A stretch of 64,000 bases of DNA from positions 54,737,802 to 54,801,801 of the forward strand of contig NC_012871.2 in the NCBI RefSeq assembly GCF_000003195.3, written 5' to 3'. The position numbers were made by a program, and so were the translations under genes. Numbering within the stretch: position 1 is the first letter of the stretch; each line of letters begins with the position of its first letter. This DNA is from Sorghum bicolor (Eukaryota; Streptophyta; Magnoliopsida; Poales; Poaceae). This document shows, in pieces, positions 46,962-57,420 of the stretch. The notes beneath the pieces are model-generated. The model was given only the letters and a program-made list of their open reading frames with translations, ran no database searches and was not told the origin of the DNA.

Positions 46962-47081
46962 CCATCGGCAGCATACTGTAACGGTCATATTGCCGATGGG
47001 CAGATAAAGTAAAGGTAGCCATTTGTACAAACGTCCTGATTAGTCCATCGGTAGATCTTCGTAACGGTAATATTGCCGATG
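46962..47081. repeat. Paired inverted repeats upstream of the antisense promoter (element A)
   Basis: CCATCGGCA (46962-46970) pairs with TGCCGATGG (46991-46999). A second, weaker pair CATCGG/CCGATG lies at 47046-47081. Both loops contain GTAACGGT. The arrangement matches 39199-39319 in element B. Confidence 0.55.
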
Positions 47082-47256
47082 TGCGGATGAGAAGGAAGTG
47101 CCCGTTCAGGAAGTTGAGGATTTCGAGGAATCTGCAGGAGAATAGGATCGGAGTTGTTTGGATTGAGGTTGTCGGTTACCAGATTAGGAGCATTAATTGC
47201 GGGAAAAGGCATCATTACTGCAGAAAATTTCAGAGCATTAATAGTTTCATACTCCG

Positions 47257-47271
47257 AAATTGGGGGGCATG
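47257..47271 (+). promoter_or_regulatory. Polypurine tract of element A
   Basis: GAAATTGGGGGGCAT-type purine-rich sequence immediately before the 3' LTR start at 47272; the same in B before 39508. It is the expected plus-strand primer. Confidence 0.6.
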
Positions 47272-47448
47272 TGTTGACACCGTTTTTGGGCACGTGTCCA
47301 GGATGACAGGATAAGATGACAGTATGTGGTTTACAGGATGAGTTGCCGATGAGGATGGTTGCCGATAAAGGAGAGGTTGGACGTGACTAAGTTTACAGGT
47401 GATGATGTGTCTATGCCTATAACTATGATGAGGAGGTCTGCCGATGAC
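47272..47448 (+). repeat. 3' LTR of element A, left part
   Basis: Begins TGTTGACACCG and is interrupted at 47448 by element C (target ATGAC at 47444-47448). Joined with 55486-56011 it makes a 703-bp LTR. Confidence 0.95.
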
Positions 47449-48681
47449 TGTTGACGGTCCTTAAGTATCAAATTTAATTATCAAACAAACAAAGAAAAGG
47501 ATCCAAATGAAATCAACATCTAGACTTAGGGTTTTATCTGACAGAATTCCACGAGTTTTGGTGTTTGTCTATTTCTGCAGGGGGTTATCAGGAAATAAGG
47601 AAGAAAGGCCCACATGTCAGGATTACATAGAGATATCAATGTACCGCGCAATTTTCTACCATCTAGAAGACTCCAGAAGCCACGAGACCGAAGCGGAGGC
47701 AAAACGGGGCCAGGCCCAGGGCGCCCGCCCTGAGGACCTGGGCGCCCGCCCACCTGTCGGGTCCAAACAGGACTCTCTTCGCACACGACGTTCCACTGAC
47801 CTATTGGATCCAGAATAACATAGTACCACCTCGCCTATCGACCCAAAAACGCATAGAAGGGGAGGACTATATAAGGAGACCCCCTCTGGCCCCTGGAGGA
47901 GACAAGAAATTATCATAGAGATTGAGGGGTGCCCTCGAAGGAAAACCTCTTCTCTAAATAATATTTCTTTTTAGGCTTAGCAACCAATGTAAAGTAGAAA
48001 TAGATCTTCTAGTTTCTACTAGATTGAGAGAGATAGAGTGGAGGTGTGGATCGGAAGAAGGCCGGCCTGTCGGTGTCTACTCCGAGTTGTACCTGCGGGA
48101 TCAAGTCTCCTAACCCGAGGCTTGCTTCTAAGATTCTTCAGTAATTCGACTTCTAATACTAGTAAGTTCTTGTTTTATTGTTCTTTGGTTTATGAGTTTA
48201 CTTTAATCCTCTTCCGGTTGAGTATTAGAGTAATCACTTGTTAGCGTAAACGTGGTGTTTAGGCTAGGGTACTCATAGATATCCCCTGACTAGCTGGACC
48301 GTGGTAGTAGCAAGGAACGTGACATTTCCGAGTTACCTTTGTAGATCACATCTCGTTAGCAGGACGGGTAGGGTTATAGGTGCGGGTCGAACATCCTTTG
48401 TGTTGTCTAGATTCCGTGAGTCTCCCCAATAGAACAGTAGATCATCCTTACCAAGGTTAGAACGAGACTAAGGTTGCAGTCTTCTCTATACATCACTCAC
48501 ATCGAGAGACATTCTTTGTAGCCTAAAGGGATAGTAGCAATAGATTTGGTTAGTCAGATGCACCCTTTCTCCCAGTGGTAAAAATATAAATACGATACTC
48601 TGGAAAATCTCCCGGGTGAAATGCTCACCGATATCCGTGCGCTTGCGGATCATTTTCTAATTGCGTTACCAAATATCAACA
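47449..48681 (+). repeat. 5' LTR of element C (1233 bp)
   Basis: Begins TGTTGACGGTCCTTAAG and ends AAATATCAACA. TATATAA at 47868-47874. A GC-rich GGGCGCCCGCC repeat near 47715-47755 includes a 15-bp unit absent from the 3' LTR. Confidence 0.96.
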
Positions 48682-48689
48682 AGCATTTC

Positions 48690-48707
48690 TGGCGCCGTTG
48701 CCGGGGA
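48690..48707 (+). promoter_or_regulatory. Primer-binding site of element C (tRNA-Asp type)
   Basis: TGGCGCCGTTGCCGGGGA is an 18-base perfect complement of the 3' end of plant tRNA-Asp. It starts eight bases after the LTR. Confidence 0.9.
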
Positions 48708-48794
48708 GAAAGACGGTTTGCTGAGATAACTTTGAGTCTTGCTATTATCTTGTATTATACTTTTATACTTTTATTCTTTTGTCTTTTTATCTTT

Positions 48795-49709
48795 ATGGAT
48801 AACTCAAATTCCATACCTATTATTAAATTCTTTGCACCTTCGGAGACCAGCCATAGACCATGGGAGTCAACACGTCCTGCCCCTAATTATGATCTGTGTC
48901 CGGAGTTGATTGCAATAGGTCAAAACCAACCCTTTTCTATAGCCGAGGTCCTATCTTTTAATCAAGAAGATAATGCACTTTTAGCTACACCTAGGGAATC
49001 TTTTAATCTTTGTATAAATTCTGGTTTAGACCTAGACCTACAAGACCATGTTTTTCCTAGATATTTTCACATTGGTCTTAATCATATAACATTTGGTAGA
49101 GTCTTTCTTTCTTTATCTATTAGTAAAGGAAGGTATGTCTTCATTTGTGGACATCCTTCTTGTACTAGTCTTCATAGAAAAATCCTAGAGATAGAGAAGG
49201 AATCATCTCCCAGACGAGGAAAGGAAGTTTCAATAGCCGATTTCCAAACATTCCAATCCCATGATTCGGCTATCCATCCCATCCTTGAGCTTAATAATTT
49301 CTACTCTCTTGAACCTCCCGATAATCCTATGAATCTATCTAGACATCCCATGCATAAGGAGGATCGAGAAGAGCAACATCAATGGCTAGAGGGCATTAAA
49401 AATCCATGTGCTATCACCATTGAATGGATAGATAAAACAAACTTGAGAGACAATCCTAGAGGAATTTTTAGCATTCATGAAGAATCATCCTTGGAGTTTG
49501 AGAATGAGAGAAACAACAGTGAGCATGGAAGTTATTTCATAAATACCTTACCCAGTCCTTGCTCATATAAAACATCTCTCCAATCAATTTGTCTCTCCAT
49601 CCTTACCACATTTGAGATCTCCAACCCCCTCTTCCTTTCTATTTATAAAAACTTTAAAAGAGCGGTTGTCGATGCATATGTCTATAATAAATATTGCAGA
49701 TCTTGTTGA
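48795..49709 (+). CDS. Unrecognised 304-residue ORF in the gag position of element C
   Basis: The start is the ATG at 48795, after the primer site; the frame is also open upstream into the LTR but with no better start. The protein begins MDNSNSIPIIKFFAPSETSH and contains RPAPNYDLCPELIAIGQNQP and FPRYFHIGLNHITFGRVFLS. Its C-terminal part is rich in Ser, Asn and His. No capsid motif, zinc knuckle or catalytic site is visible to me. Its position matches gag, and the intact frame in a young element suggests recent selection or simply recent transposition. It could be a diverged Gag that lets a helper package the RNA. Function unassigned. Confidence 0.6.
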   Translation: MDNSNSIPIIKFFAPSETSHRPWESTRPAPNYDLCPELIAIGQNQPFSIAEVLSFNQEDNALLATPRESFNLCINSGLDLDLQDHVFPRYFHIGLNHITFGRVFLSLSISKGRYVFICGHPSCTSLHRKILEIEKESSPRRGKEVSIADFQTFQSHDSAIHPILELNNFYSLEPPDNPMNLSRHPMHKEDREEQHQWLEGIKNPCAITIEWIDKTNLRDNPRGIFSIHEESSLEFENERNNSEHGSYFINTLPSPCSYKTSLQSICLSILTTFEISNPLFLSIYKNFKRAVVDAYVYNKYCRSC

Positions 49710-51120
49710 GTTGATTGATGGTTTCCCAAGGACAAGCTTAGTGTCCTAAAAATAGCACTTCTAATTATTTGCTTAATTATTTGCTTAGTGTCCTAAACCA
49801 TTGCTTAATTCGCACTGATCAGATCGTAACATGAACTTCTAATTATTTGCAACATTGCCTTGTGTATTGAGCATATAAAGATAATTGTAGAAATATTCCT
49901 TCGGGTATTCTTGTCACTAACCTTTCCAGGATTGGAGCAAGAAGATCGGATGAATGACAAGCACAAGGTATGTCCAACCAACCATCACACAACATTGAAT
50001 TAAATTCATCCAAACTTGAATTTTGCAAAATTCAAGCATGGGGGAGTACTTTACATAAAAACATCCTTTGCCATGTTGCTACGTTGGTTGTCCCTACCTT
50101 TGAGAGATGCTCAATTTGTTAAGTACTAATCACACTACTTCATCTCCACTTGAGTAGATCTCTATAAATGCCATCATGCTACCTTTGTTTATCCTAGTAA
50201 GTGTTGGTTTGGAAGTACTCGACATACTTCCATTGGCTTTTAAATTAAGCATGGTGCTTAGGTTAAACAGCCTTCCTTAATCTGATTAGACATGGAGTCT
50301 AGTTTGGTTACTGAACTAAAAACTGCTTGAGTAGATATTGGTATATTTTGTGAGACTAACCCCTGCAGGAAAACTTTCAATATCAACCTGGGAAGTCCTG
50401 AGATACAAACTCATTGGAGATAAAGGAGACACATGAAATTTAACATTTTGCACAAGAAGGACATAGCTCATTCATCATAAAGAGATGATCCATGGAGGGT
50501 GCCACAAACACGATGCACAACCGCTAAGAAAGGAAAGCTTCCACAAGGTGATACTATACCATCACTCTTCAAGTAAGGTAACATCTTAAGGTACTTGACT
50601 ATCGCTTTTATAAGCTTCGCCTTGGTTCTGGCATTCACATAAATAAAGAGACAAACATGTATGATTTATAACTCTAAATTAACCTAACTGATTCAGCATG
50701 TTTAGTCCTTTAATCTTTGTTCTTAGTACTACCTTCGCGATCTCACACTCCTAATCATATAAGCTAATATGTTGCACATTCAATCTTTGGAAGATATAAA
50801 CAAAACATAAATATAGATAGATTATCTTTCCATTAGGTTGAGCCATCTGATCTAACAAATGTTTTAAATGCTACACTCATGATCCATCAACTTTGTCTTG
50901 CTCAATATGCTTAAGGTTAGAGAAGAACAAATACACTTTTGGTTCTGTTGGTGTTTTCCACCAACAGGGCCCATGAACTTGATCTCTGCCTTGTCTCTAT
51001 GAGCAGGACACATTTTGAGAAACGTGAAGGCATTTTACAACTCTCAGATTCCATCAAGTGAAGAACCGAGATCTACGAGCACAAACACAATGGAGATCAG
51101 ACACTTAGTTTCCCAAAGGA
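49710..51120. other. Internal non-coding region of element C
   Basis: No supported coding sequence; A/T-rich with scattered stops in all frames. It presumably acts as spacer RNA in the non-autonomous element. Confidence 0.5.
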
Positions 51121-51123
51121 ATA

Positions 51124-51351
51124 TTGAAGAACCTCTGTGTCCGAGTTGGTACCTTGTACACTCCAGCAAACTTCGTGGTGATAGAGACTGGTAGTGAGGA
51201 GAGAGCACCCATCATCTTAGGGAGGCCATTCCTAAACACCAGAGCAGTCATCTACGCTAATGCTGCCAAGATCCGTCTCTACATCAAGGGGAAGAAGGAG
51301 ACTTTCCTTCAAGAACAAGACTACACAAGCTTCAGAGCAATCCCGACATGA
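51124..51351 (+). pseudogene. Protease C-terminal fragment 1 in element C
   Basis: The frame carries VRVGTLYTPANFVVIETG and APIILGRPFLNTRAVIYANA, the C-terminal half of a retropepsin (ILGRPFL hallmark). The catalytic half is absent upstream. Degenerate remnant of an ancestral protease. Confidence 0.7.
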
Positions 51352-51463
51352 ACCAAGGAAGAGGACCAACAGGAGGAACAAGAACAAGCAAATGTGGACC
51401 GAGTCAGCTGAGATGGTCACTGCAGCTCAAGGAGGTCAAGATCGTTGACTCAAGTCACCTTTC

Positions 51464-51942
51464 TTGATCAAGAAGGACAACCCTGGTGTTCCAAGAATCG
51501 AATGCACAATCAATAGATACTCTTTTCAGAAGACACTCTACGACACCGGATCTAACGACAACATAATGGCCGCAGTCACTTATCAGCTCCTGCATGGAAC
51601 CATGCTCCTACAACCAAGATACATTCAGCTTCAGACAATTTTCAGGTCATTGACATGGGAGAAGACGAGTATGATCCATCCACCATCCTTGGAAGACCGT
51701 TCCTCAGCACTATCAAAGCCATTATCTATATTGGAACCGGAGAAGTCCACATGCACTTCCCCTCTGAGAAGGTACGCCACTACTTTAATGATTCTAACTA
51801 TATAGTTGAAGATTCTAAGCAGGTCAGGACAAGAAGACAACGCAACCGCAACCAGAGGAGGCAAATCATCAAGGACGGATGGGTAGACTACGAAGGAGAA
51901 GTGATAAGGACTGAAGACATACAACGAACAGAACTGTCCTGA
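51464..51942 (+). pseudogene. Second retropepsin remnant in element C, frameshifted
   Basis: The first part has KTLYDTGSNDNIMAAVTYQL with an intact DTG active site. After a frameshift near 51630-51655, MGEDEYDPSTILGRPFL and GTGEVHMHFPSEKV supply the C-terminal half. It lies about 100 bp after fragment 1, so the element contains one and a half protease-like units in tandem. Confidence 0.7.
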
Positions 51943-54248
51943 GGAGACCGTAGCACCGAGTCAGGTATGGAAAGAGAACATAGTTATACACAAAGAGGAG
52001 GCGCCACCGGAATCACCGACTACGCCACCTAGCGAATCCCAGGACGACTAAAAACACAAGGAGTCCCATTCGGAGGACTTAAAAACACCGAAGGCCTTGC
52101 CAAGAGGTAAACTTGGTAGTTATCTTTTTCCTTTCAATTATTCAATTATAGTTTGCTTAGTTAATCAGGTTCATGCTATCTTGAAAAGAAAATAAAAATA
52201 CTAAAAATGTTAAAAAATAGTAAGCCCCATGTGAGTATGCTCATGGCATAAAACCCATAAGTACATTCACTGTGGTGGCATAAAAATAAAATAAATAAGT
52301 TTTCATCTTACATTAAAAATATATAAAAATATATATATATATAATGATCCTGCTAAATAAATAACATTTATTAAGGAAGCTCAACATGATGAAGGCTAGA
52401 TATTTATGCTAACACTTAATTAGTTCCACAAGCTTTGTTGTCTATTTGAGCTCCACAGAATTTAAGAATCAAGAAGACTAGGAGACAGAGGACATTCTAA
52501 TCGCTGTCAAAATACTGCTGACTTTCAAACACACCTCTGCCACCTGCTAGCTACATCAAGAGAAATTACGTCAAAATTCAGCTTGGAGGAGAGCACCCCC
52601 ATTTATCTCGATAAGTATTTCTATCTATCTTTATACTTATACTATATTAGAATATAAATACACATAACTATGAAAAACCAAATAAAGATTTTATGCTTAT
52701 ATATATTTTGCTTAGTATGTTTAATAAATAAATAAAGTGGCTATGCTAATCTGTATCTAATAAAACTTAAGCATGGATATGATGAATAGTTGCTCTGCCT
52801 AATTTGCAAATTTGAAGTTCTCTCTCAAGTTTAGATATAACTGTTATAATTTAAGGCTTGCTCTAGACCTAAACTTGTGGGATGAAAACTTGAGCTGAAG
52901 TCTAAGTTGTTAACGGATACGATATGGGAAGGTTGAGCTGCTGTTTATCTGTTCCTAGAGATGCTAGAATTCTAGAGAATTTTATCTTTGAAAATCTTTA
53001 AAATGTTGCATGATGAGTTCCTGTATGATGAGAGTTTAAATTCCTACCACAGCCATATATACATGCTTGCTAGACCTTGAGCCACACATTTACTATTTAC
53101 TGCTTATGAGCATTGAGTGTGGTCAAGCTGTGTAGACCCTTAGGAGCTTGTCATGTGGTTAAAATCAAGATTCACTTGCACGATTACTCATACATGCTAC
53201 TTCTACTCCGGAAGTACCATCCACATATATCCACTCATTTCTATCTCCAGTTTTACCCAAAATTATTCTACTCCTAATCCTGGAGAGAATAGCCAAAAAC
53301 ATTTTCCATCCCTGTTATTCCCTGTGAAATAAATGCTCCAGTTATTTTGGTTACTACCACTTGCTACATTATTTCAGGAGATGAGTGCTCTAGAAAAAAA
53401 AAGAGAAAAAAAAAGAAGAAGAAAAAAAATCAATAATATACGAGGAAATAAAAAGGGGCAAGTGCCCGAAACCTCGAAGAAAAGAAAAAGTGAGACGAGA
53501 GGTAAAAATGGACAAGTGTCCGACAGTAGAATTAGGGGTACAAGATACCCACCTGAGAGGTAAGAAAAAGAAAATATAGAGCATCTCATTCTCCCCAAAA
53601 AGCTTCTAAGTGCAAGAAAGGTATGTATCCCCTTAAAAGAGCAAAAGTAGAATTAGACTTTCACCATTGTTATCACCATCATCACCATACACCATACATT
53701 CGCCACACATGCACATCTTGATTTGACTTATTGACTTGTTTCTCTGGATCCATGGTTTGACTATGCAATAAATGTCTTGTAAGTATGTATCTCCCACCTG
53801 TGAGCTTCAGATACTAAAGCCTTATTAGAGTAGGGTGAGAGAGAAGATAATGTCACTATGCTTCATACCACAAATACTACATATCTTGAGAGAAGGCATA
53901 TACCATCACTGCCTTGGTAAGGATCCAAAAATACCACAAAAGAGAGACCTGAGAGAATCATACAAGGAATTTCTGAGTTTTATTTGAAAATCTGCAAAAA
54001 CCCCAGAGCTATAGCTGATCAAGAATAAGAGACATGACACTTGGCTAGACTGTTCTATCTTTTAACCACTCAAGACAGAAGTGACGGTTACAAGTCCGAT
54101 GGTGTAGGTAAAGTAAGTAAGTTTTAAGTCTTAACAGTTTATTCTAACTCAGAGATGAGATCTTGCTTAAATGCGTGTGTACTTCTAAGAAATGAAACCA
54201 CTGCAGAAACTCTTGAGTTCATCCTTGCTCAGGGACGAGCAAGAGGTA
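51943..54248. other. 3' internal non-coding region of element C
   Basis: No gene seen. An A/G-rich run lies at about 53393-53430, and AT-rich TATATATATA near 52325-52345. A reverse transcriptase, had it existed, would lie here; none is detectable in any frame. Confidence 0.55.
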
Positions 54249-54262
54249 AGCTTGGGGGAGTT
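54249..54262 (+). promoter_or_regulatory. Polypurine tract of element C
   Basis: AGCTTGGGGGAGTT immediately before the 3' LTR start at 54263. Confidence 0.65.
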
Positions 54263-55480
54263 TGTTGACGGTCCTTAAGTATCAAATTTAATTATCAAAT
54301 AAACAAAGAAAAGGATCCAAATGAAATCAACATCTAGACTTAGGGTTTTATCTGACAGAATTCCACGAGTTTTGGTGTTTGTCTATTTCTGCAGGGGGTT
54401 ATCAGGAAATAAGGAAGAAAGGCCCACATGTCAGGATTACATAGAGATATCAACGTACCGCGCAATTTTCTACCATCTTGAAGACTCCAGAAGCCACGAG
54501 ACCGAAGCGGAGGCAAAACGGGGCCAGCCTGAGGACCTGGGCGCCCGCCCACCTGTCGGGTCCAAACAGGACTCTCTTCGCACACGACGTTCCACCGACC
54601 TATTGGATCCAGAATAACATAGTACCACCTCGCCTATCGACCCAAAAACGCATAGAAGGGGAGGACTATATAAGGAGACCCCCTCTGGCCCCTGGAGGAG
54701 ACAAGAAATTATCATAGAGATTGAGGGGTGCCCTCGAAGGAAAACCTCTTCTCTAAATAATATTTCTTTTTAGGCTTAGCAACCAATGTAAAGTAGAAAT
54801 AGATCTTCTAGTTTCTACTAGATTGAGAGAGATAGAGTGGAGGTGTGGATCGGAAGAAGGCCGGCCTGTCGGTGTCTACTCCGAGTTGTACCTGCGGGAT
54901 CAAGTCTCCTAACCCGAGGCTTGCTTCTAAGATTCTTCAGTAATTCGACTTCTAATACTAGTAAGTTCTTGTTTTATTGTTCTTTGGTTTATGAGTTTAC
55001 TTTAATCCTCTTTCGGTTGAGTATTAGAGTAATCACTTGTTAGCGTAAACGTGGTGTTTAGGCTAGGGTACTCATAGATATCCCCTGACTAGCTGGACCG
55101 TGGTAGTAGCGAGGAACGTGACATTTCTGAGTTACCTTTGTAGATCACATCTCGTTAGCAGGACGGGTAGGGTTATAGGTGCGGGTCGAACATCCTTTGT
55201 GTTGTCTAGATTCCGTGAGCCTCCCCAATAGAACAGTAGATCATCCTTACCAAGGTTAGAACGAGACTAAGGTTGCAGTCTTCTCTATACATCACTCACA
55301 TCGAGAGACATTCTTTGTAGCCTAAAGGGATAGTAGCAATAGATTTGGTTAGTCAGATGCACCCTTTCTCCCAGTGGTAAAAATATAAATACGATACTCT
55401 GGAAAATCTCCCGGGTGAAATACTCACCGATATCCGTGCGCTTGCGGATCATTTTCTAATTGCGTTACCAAATATCAACA
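54263..55480 (+). repeat. 3' LTR of element C (1218 bp)
   Basis: Same ends as the 5' LTR; TATATAA at 54667-54673. It lacks the 15-bp GCCCAGGGCGCCCGC-type unit. Confidence 0.96.
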
Positions 55481-55485
55481 ATGAC

Positions 55486-56011
55486 CATGGCGAAAGAGTC
55501 TGCCGATGATACGGAGGGGGAGTCTGCAAGCTGCTGATCGGGTTGTGGAAGAGTTTCAATTTGTCACGAGGGATAGCTGAGTTATTTCCTTATTTGTTTA
55601 AGTCGTTTTGTATACGGATTCCGTGTAATTTGGAATTCGAATTCTGGTCGTGTTTAGTTATAGCTCTTTGAGCAGGGTATAAATATGGATCCTAGGGCTT
55701 TGTAATGAGACATCTATCAATCAATCAAACACACGTTTTTACTCATATTCCAGCATCTACTTTTCGACGACTTCGTCATACTTTTTCCCTTTTATTACGA
55801 GTTCTTAGGAATTCGTCGACTTAAGCTCGGCGTGTTCTCAAGTTCCGCGTGAGTACCTCTTAGCCGTGACATACGGGCGCATCGCTGTTGTCAGGACTAA
55901 AGTATTCGAGTTATCACCTTTGCTGATAGTAATGTCAAATCAGCTGGCACGCCTTAACGTTTGAATTGGGTATTAGCCCTTTGTGTTTGCAGATCAGCTT
56001 TTGCACCAACA
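55486..56011 (+). repeat. 3' LTR of element A, right part
   Basis: Continues after element C's second ATGAC (55481-55485) and ends TTGCACCAACA. TATAAATA lies at 55678-55685. It contains the 25-bp repeat unit missing from the 5' LTR. Confidence 0.95.
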
Positions 56012-56287
56012 AGTGGTCTGTAGCATAAGTGGCCAGCCCACTCTTCTTCCTCCCCGAGCCACTCACTTCCACTCGCAAAAAAAGGCTTGGGAGGCCTTGT
56101 GCATCTGAGACCATCTCGGGTCCGGACCACTGTAAGGGCGGCTGGTGTTGAACCGCCCTTACAATAAATTCTACTGTAAGAGCGTTTACATAACGGCGGC
56201 TGGGCTGGGCCAGCCGCCCTTACAGAGCTTATTTAGCCGCCCCTGCTGTACCTGACTGTAATAGTGCAGATCTAGACTGGTGGAGCT

Positions 56288-56744
56288 TGTCGACGAAAGC
56301 TGGTCGGCAGTCTACCTTTGGGTATACTCACGGTAGTAGTTTATCGGCAGACAGGTGCGCAAGCTACGAACTTGATGCTGACACAAGACACAGACAAGGA
56401 TTTTATCCAGGTTCGGCCGCTGTGTGGACGTAATACCTACGTCCTGCGTCTAATTGTATTGTTGTGGATCGAATTATGTTGTCTAAGGGGGGTCCCTTGC
56501 CTCTCTTTATACAGTCCAGAGGACAGGGTTACAGATGTGGAAACTAATCCTAGTCGGTTACAATTGCCATAGATAATGTGATATCAATTCCTATTCTAAC
56601 CGACTAAAATCCTGCTTGATCTCCACGTCTTGTTTCCTTGCGCGAAACTCCAGCCAGTCGGATCAAGCTCCGATCTGTCTCGTAATGGGCCAATTCTCCT
56701 AGCTCAAACCTAGCCATACGGGTATAGGGGTTTATACCCCCACA
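56288..56744 (-). mobile_element. Solo LTR (457 bp), minus orientation
   Basis: On the minus strand it starts TGTGGGGGTATAAACC and ends CTTTCGTCGACA. A perfect 5-bp duplication GAGCT lies at 56283-56287 and 56745-56749. A TATA-type CTGTATAAAGAGAGG is present on the minus strand near 56505-56520. The unoccupied site is preserved in the duplicate at about 57497-57506. Confidence 0.85.
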
Positions 56745-56789
56745 GAGCTCTCCAAATAGATATGTCGTCAATACCTAAAAGGATAAGAA

Positions 56790-57030
56790 GGCCTTGTTCA
56801 GTTCACCCCAAAAATAAAAAACTTTTCAAGATTCTCCGTCACATCAAATCTTGCGGCACATGCATCGAACATTAATATAGATGAAAACAAAAACTAATTG
56901 CACAGTTTGCCTATAATCACGAGATGAATCTTTTAAACCTATTTACTCCATAATTGAACAATGTTTGTTAAATAAAAACGAAAGTGCTACAGTGTCAAAA
57001 TTCAAAAACTTTTTGGATCTAAACAAGGCC
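56790..57030. mobile_element. GGCCTTGTTTAG-family MITE, full copy
   Basis: Ends GGCCTTGTTCAGTTCACC and ATCTAAACAAGGCC, flanked by GAA on both sides (56787-56789 and 57031-57033). The interior matches the 15264 copy (ACTAATTGCACAGTTTG, GAGATGAATCTTTTAA). The 3-bp duplication fits a PIF/Harbinger-type MITE. Confidence 0.85.
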
Positions 57031-57303
57031 GAAGATCAGATTAGAGGTAGTTGTTGCGTTGCGGTATACATCCATCTATCAAGAAATATATTGAGTCCCC
57101 CATCATGGTTAGGCCTAATTTTTTACACTTTGGTATTTTTTTCTAAAACAAATTTACATTTGGCCCCTCATATTTGGACCCTAGGGGTTGGCGCCATAAC
57201 TCATGACTCCGAGGTAATACATCTCGACGCCATAAATCTTGGCTTCGAGGTGTCTGGCTATGCACAATAGAGCATCCTAGGTAGCACTGACGTGGCTGGT
57301 ACC

Positions 57304-57381
57304 TCGGAGCCACAGATCTCGGCTCCGAGGTCGGAGCCATAGATCTTGGCGCTGACCTCGGAGCCGAGATCCGTGGCTCTG
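57304..57381. repeat. Imperfect hairpin of CGGAGCC/GGCTCCG units
   Basis: CGGAGCCACAGATCTCGGCT... (57304-57332) pairs with ...AGCCGAGATCCGTGGCTCTG (about 57353-57381) with two mismatches and a ~20-base loop. Further CTCGG/CCGAG units flank it from 57210 to 57400. Confidence 0.6.
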
Positions 57382-57420
57382 ACCTCGGAGCTATGGATCC
57401 TGGCGCCAAGCTTGGATTTA

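Larger units (their letters stand above)
47449..55480 (+). mobile_element. Non-autonomous Ty3/gypsy-type element C (8,032 bp), young insertion
   Basis: LTRs of 1233 and 1218 bp, target duplication ATGAC (47444-47448 and 55481-55485), tRNA-Asp-type primer site, polypurine tract. The internal region has one open frame after the primer site and two protease scraps, but no reverse transcriptase, RNase H or integrase. The LTR length difference is one 15-bp indel; I count about nine substitutions otherwise. It must therefore have been copied by proteins of another element. The shared LTR end and primer region with the relic at 3790-10381 point to an Athila-type helper. Confidence 0.93.
23195..56011 (+). 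mobile_element. Tat-lineage Ty3/gypsy element A (12.4 kb without its insertions)
   Basis: Bounded by the 5-bp duplication AGTGG (23190-23194 and 56012-56016). Order: 5' LTR, primer site, gag-protease, pol (RT, RNase H, second RNase H, integrase), antisense plant-mobile-domain gene, polypurine tract, 3' LTR. It is interrupted by element B in pol and element C in the 3' LTR. Two RNase H domains and an antisense gene between pol and the 3' LTR mark the Tat/Grande-type lineage. The LTRs differ by about nine substitutions plus one 25-bp indel (my count), so insertion is recent. Confidence 0.95.
23035..56266. mobile_element. 410-bp CACTA element split by 32.8 kb of nested retrotransposons
   Basis: The left part 23035-23194 begins CACTACGTGAAAAAC. 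The right part 56017-56266 ends CTGTAATAGTG (inverse CACTATTACAG). CAG flanks both outer sides (23032-23034 and 56267-56269). Subterminal CTTACAGTG and AGCCGCC(C/T)CTACAG repeats lie in both parts. The terminal inverted repeat is only about 5-6 bp, but the duplicated flank at 57421-57630 shows the uninterrupted site with a single CAG, which confirms the boundaries. Related ends begin at 63885. Confidence 0.8.

Noticed and set aside
47507..47818. 103-codon frame repeated at 54321-54617
   Set aside because: Lies within both LTRs of element C; similarity between the two is due to the LTRs, and a 15-bp indel plus lack of any domain argue against a protein.
53333..53598. Lys/Arg-rich and Phe/Ser-rich frames
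   Set aside because: Produced by an A/G-rich low-complexity run in element C.
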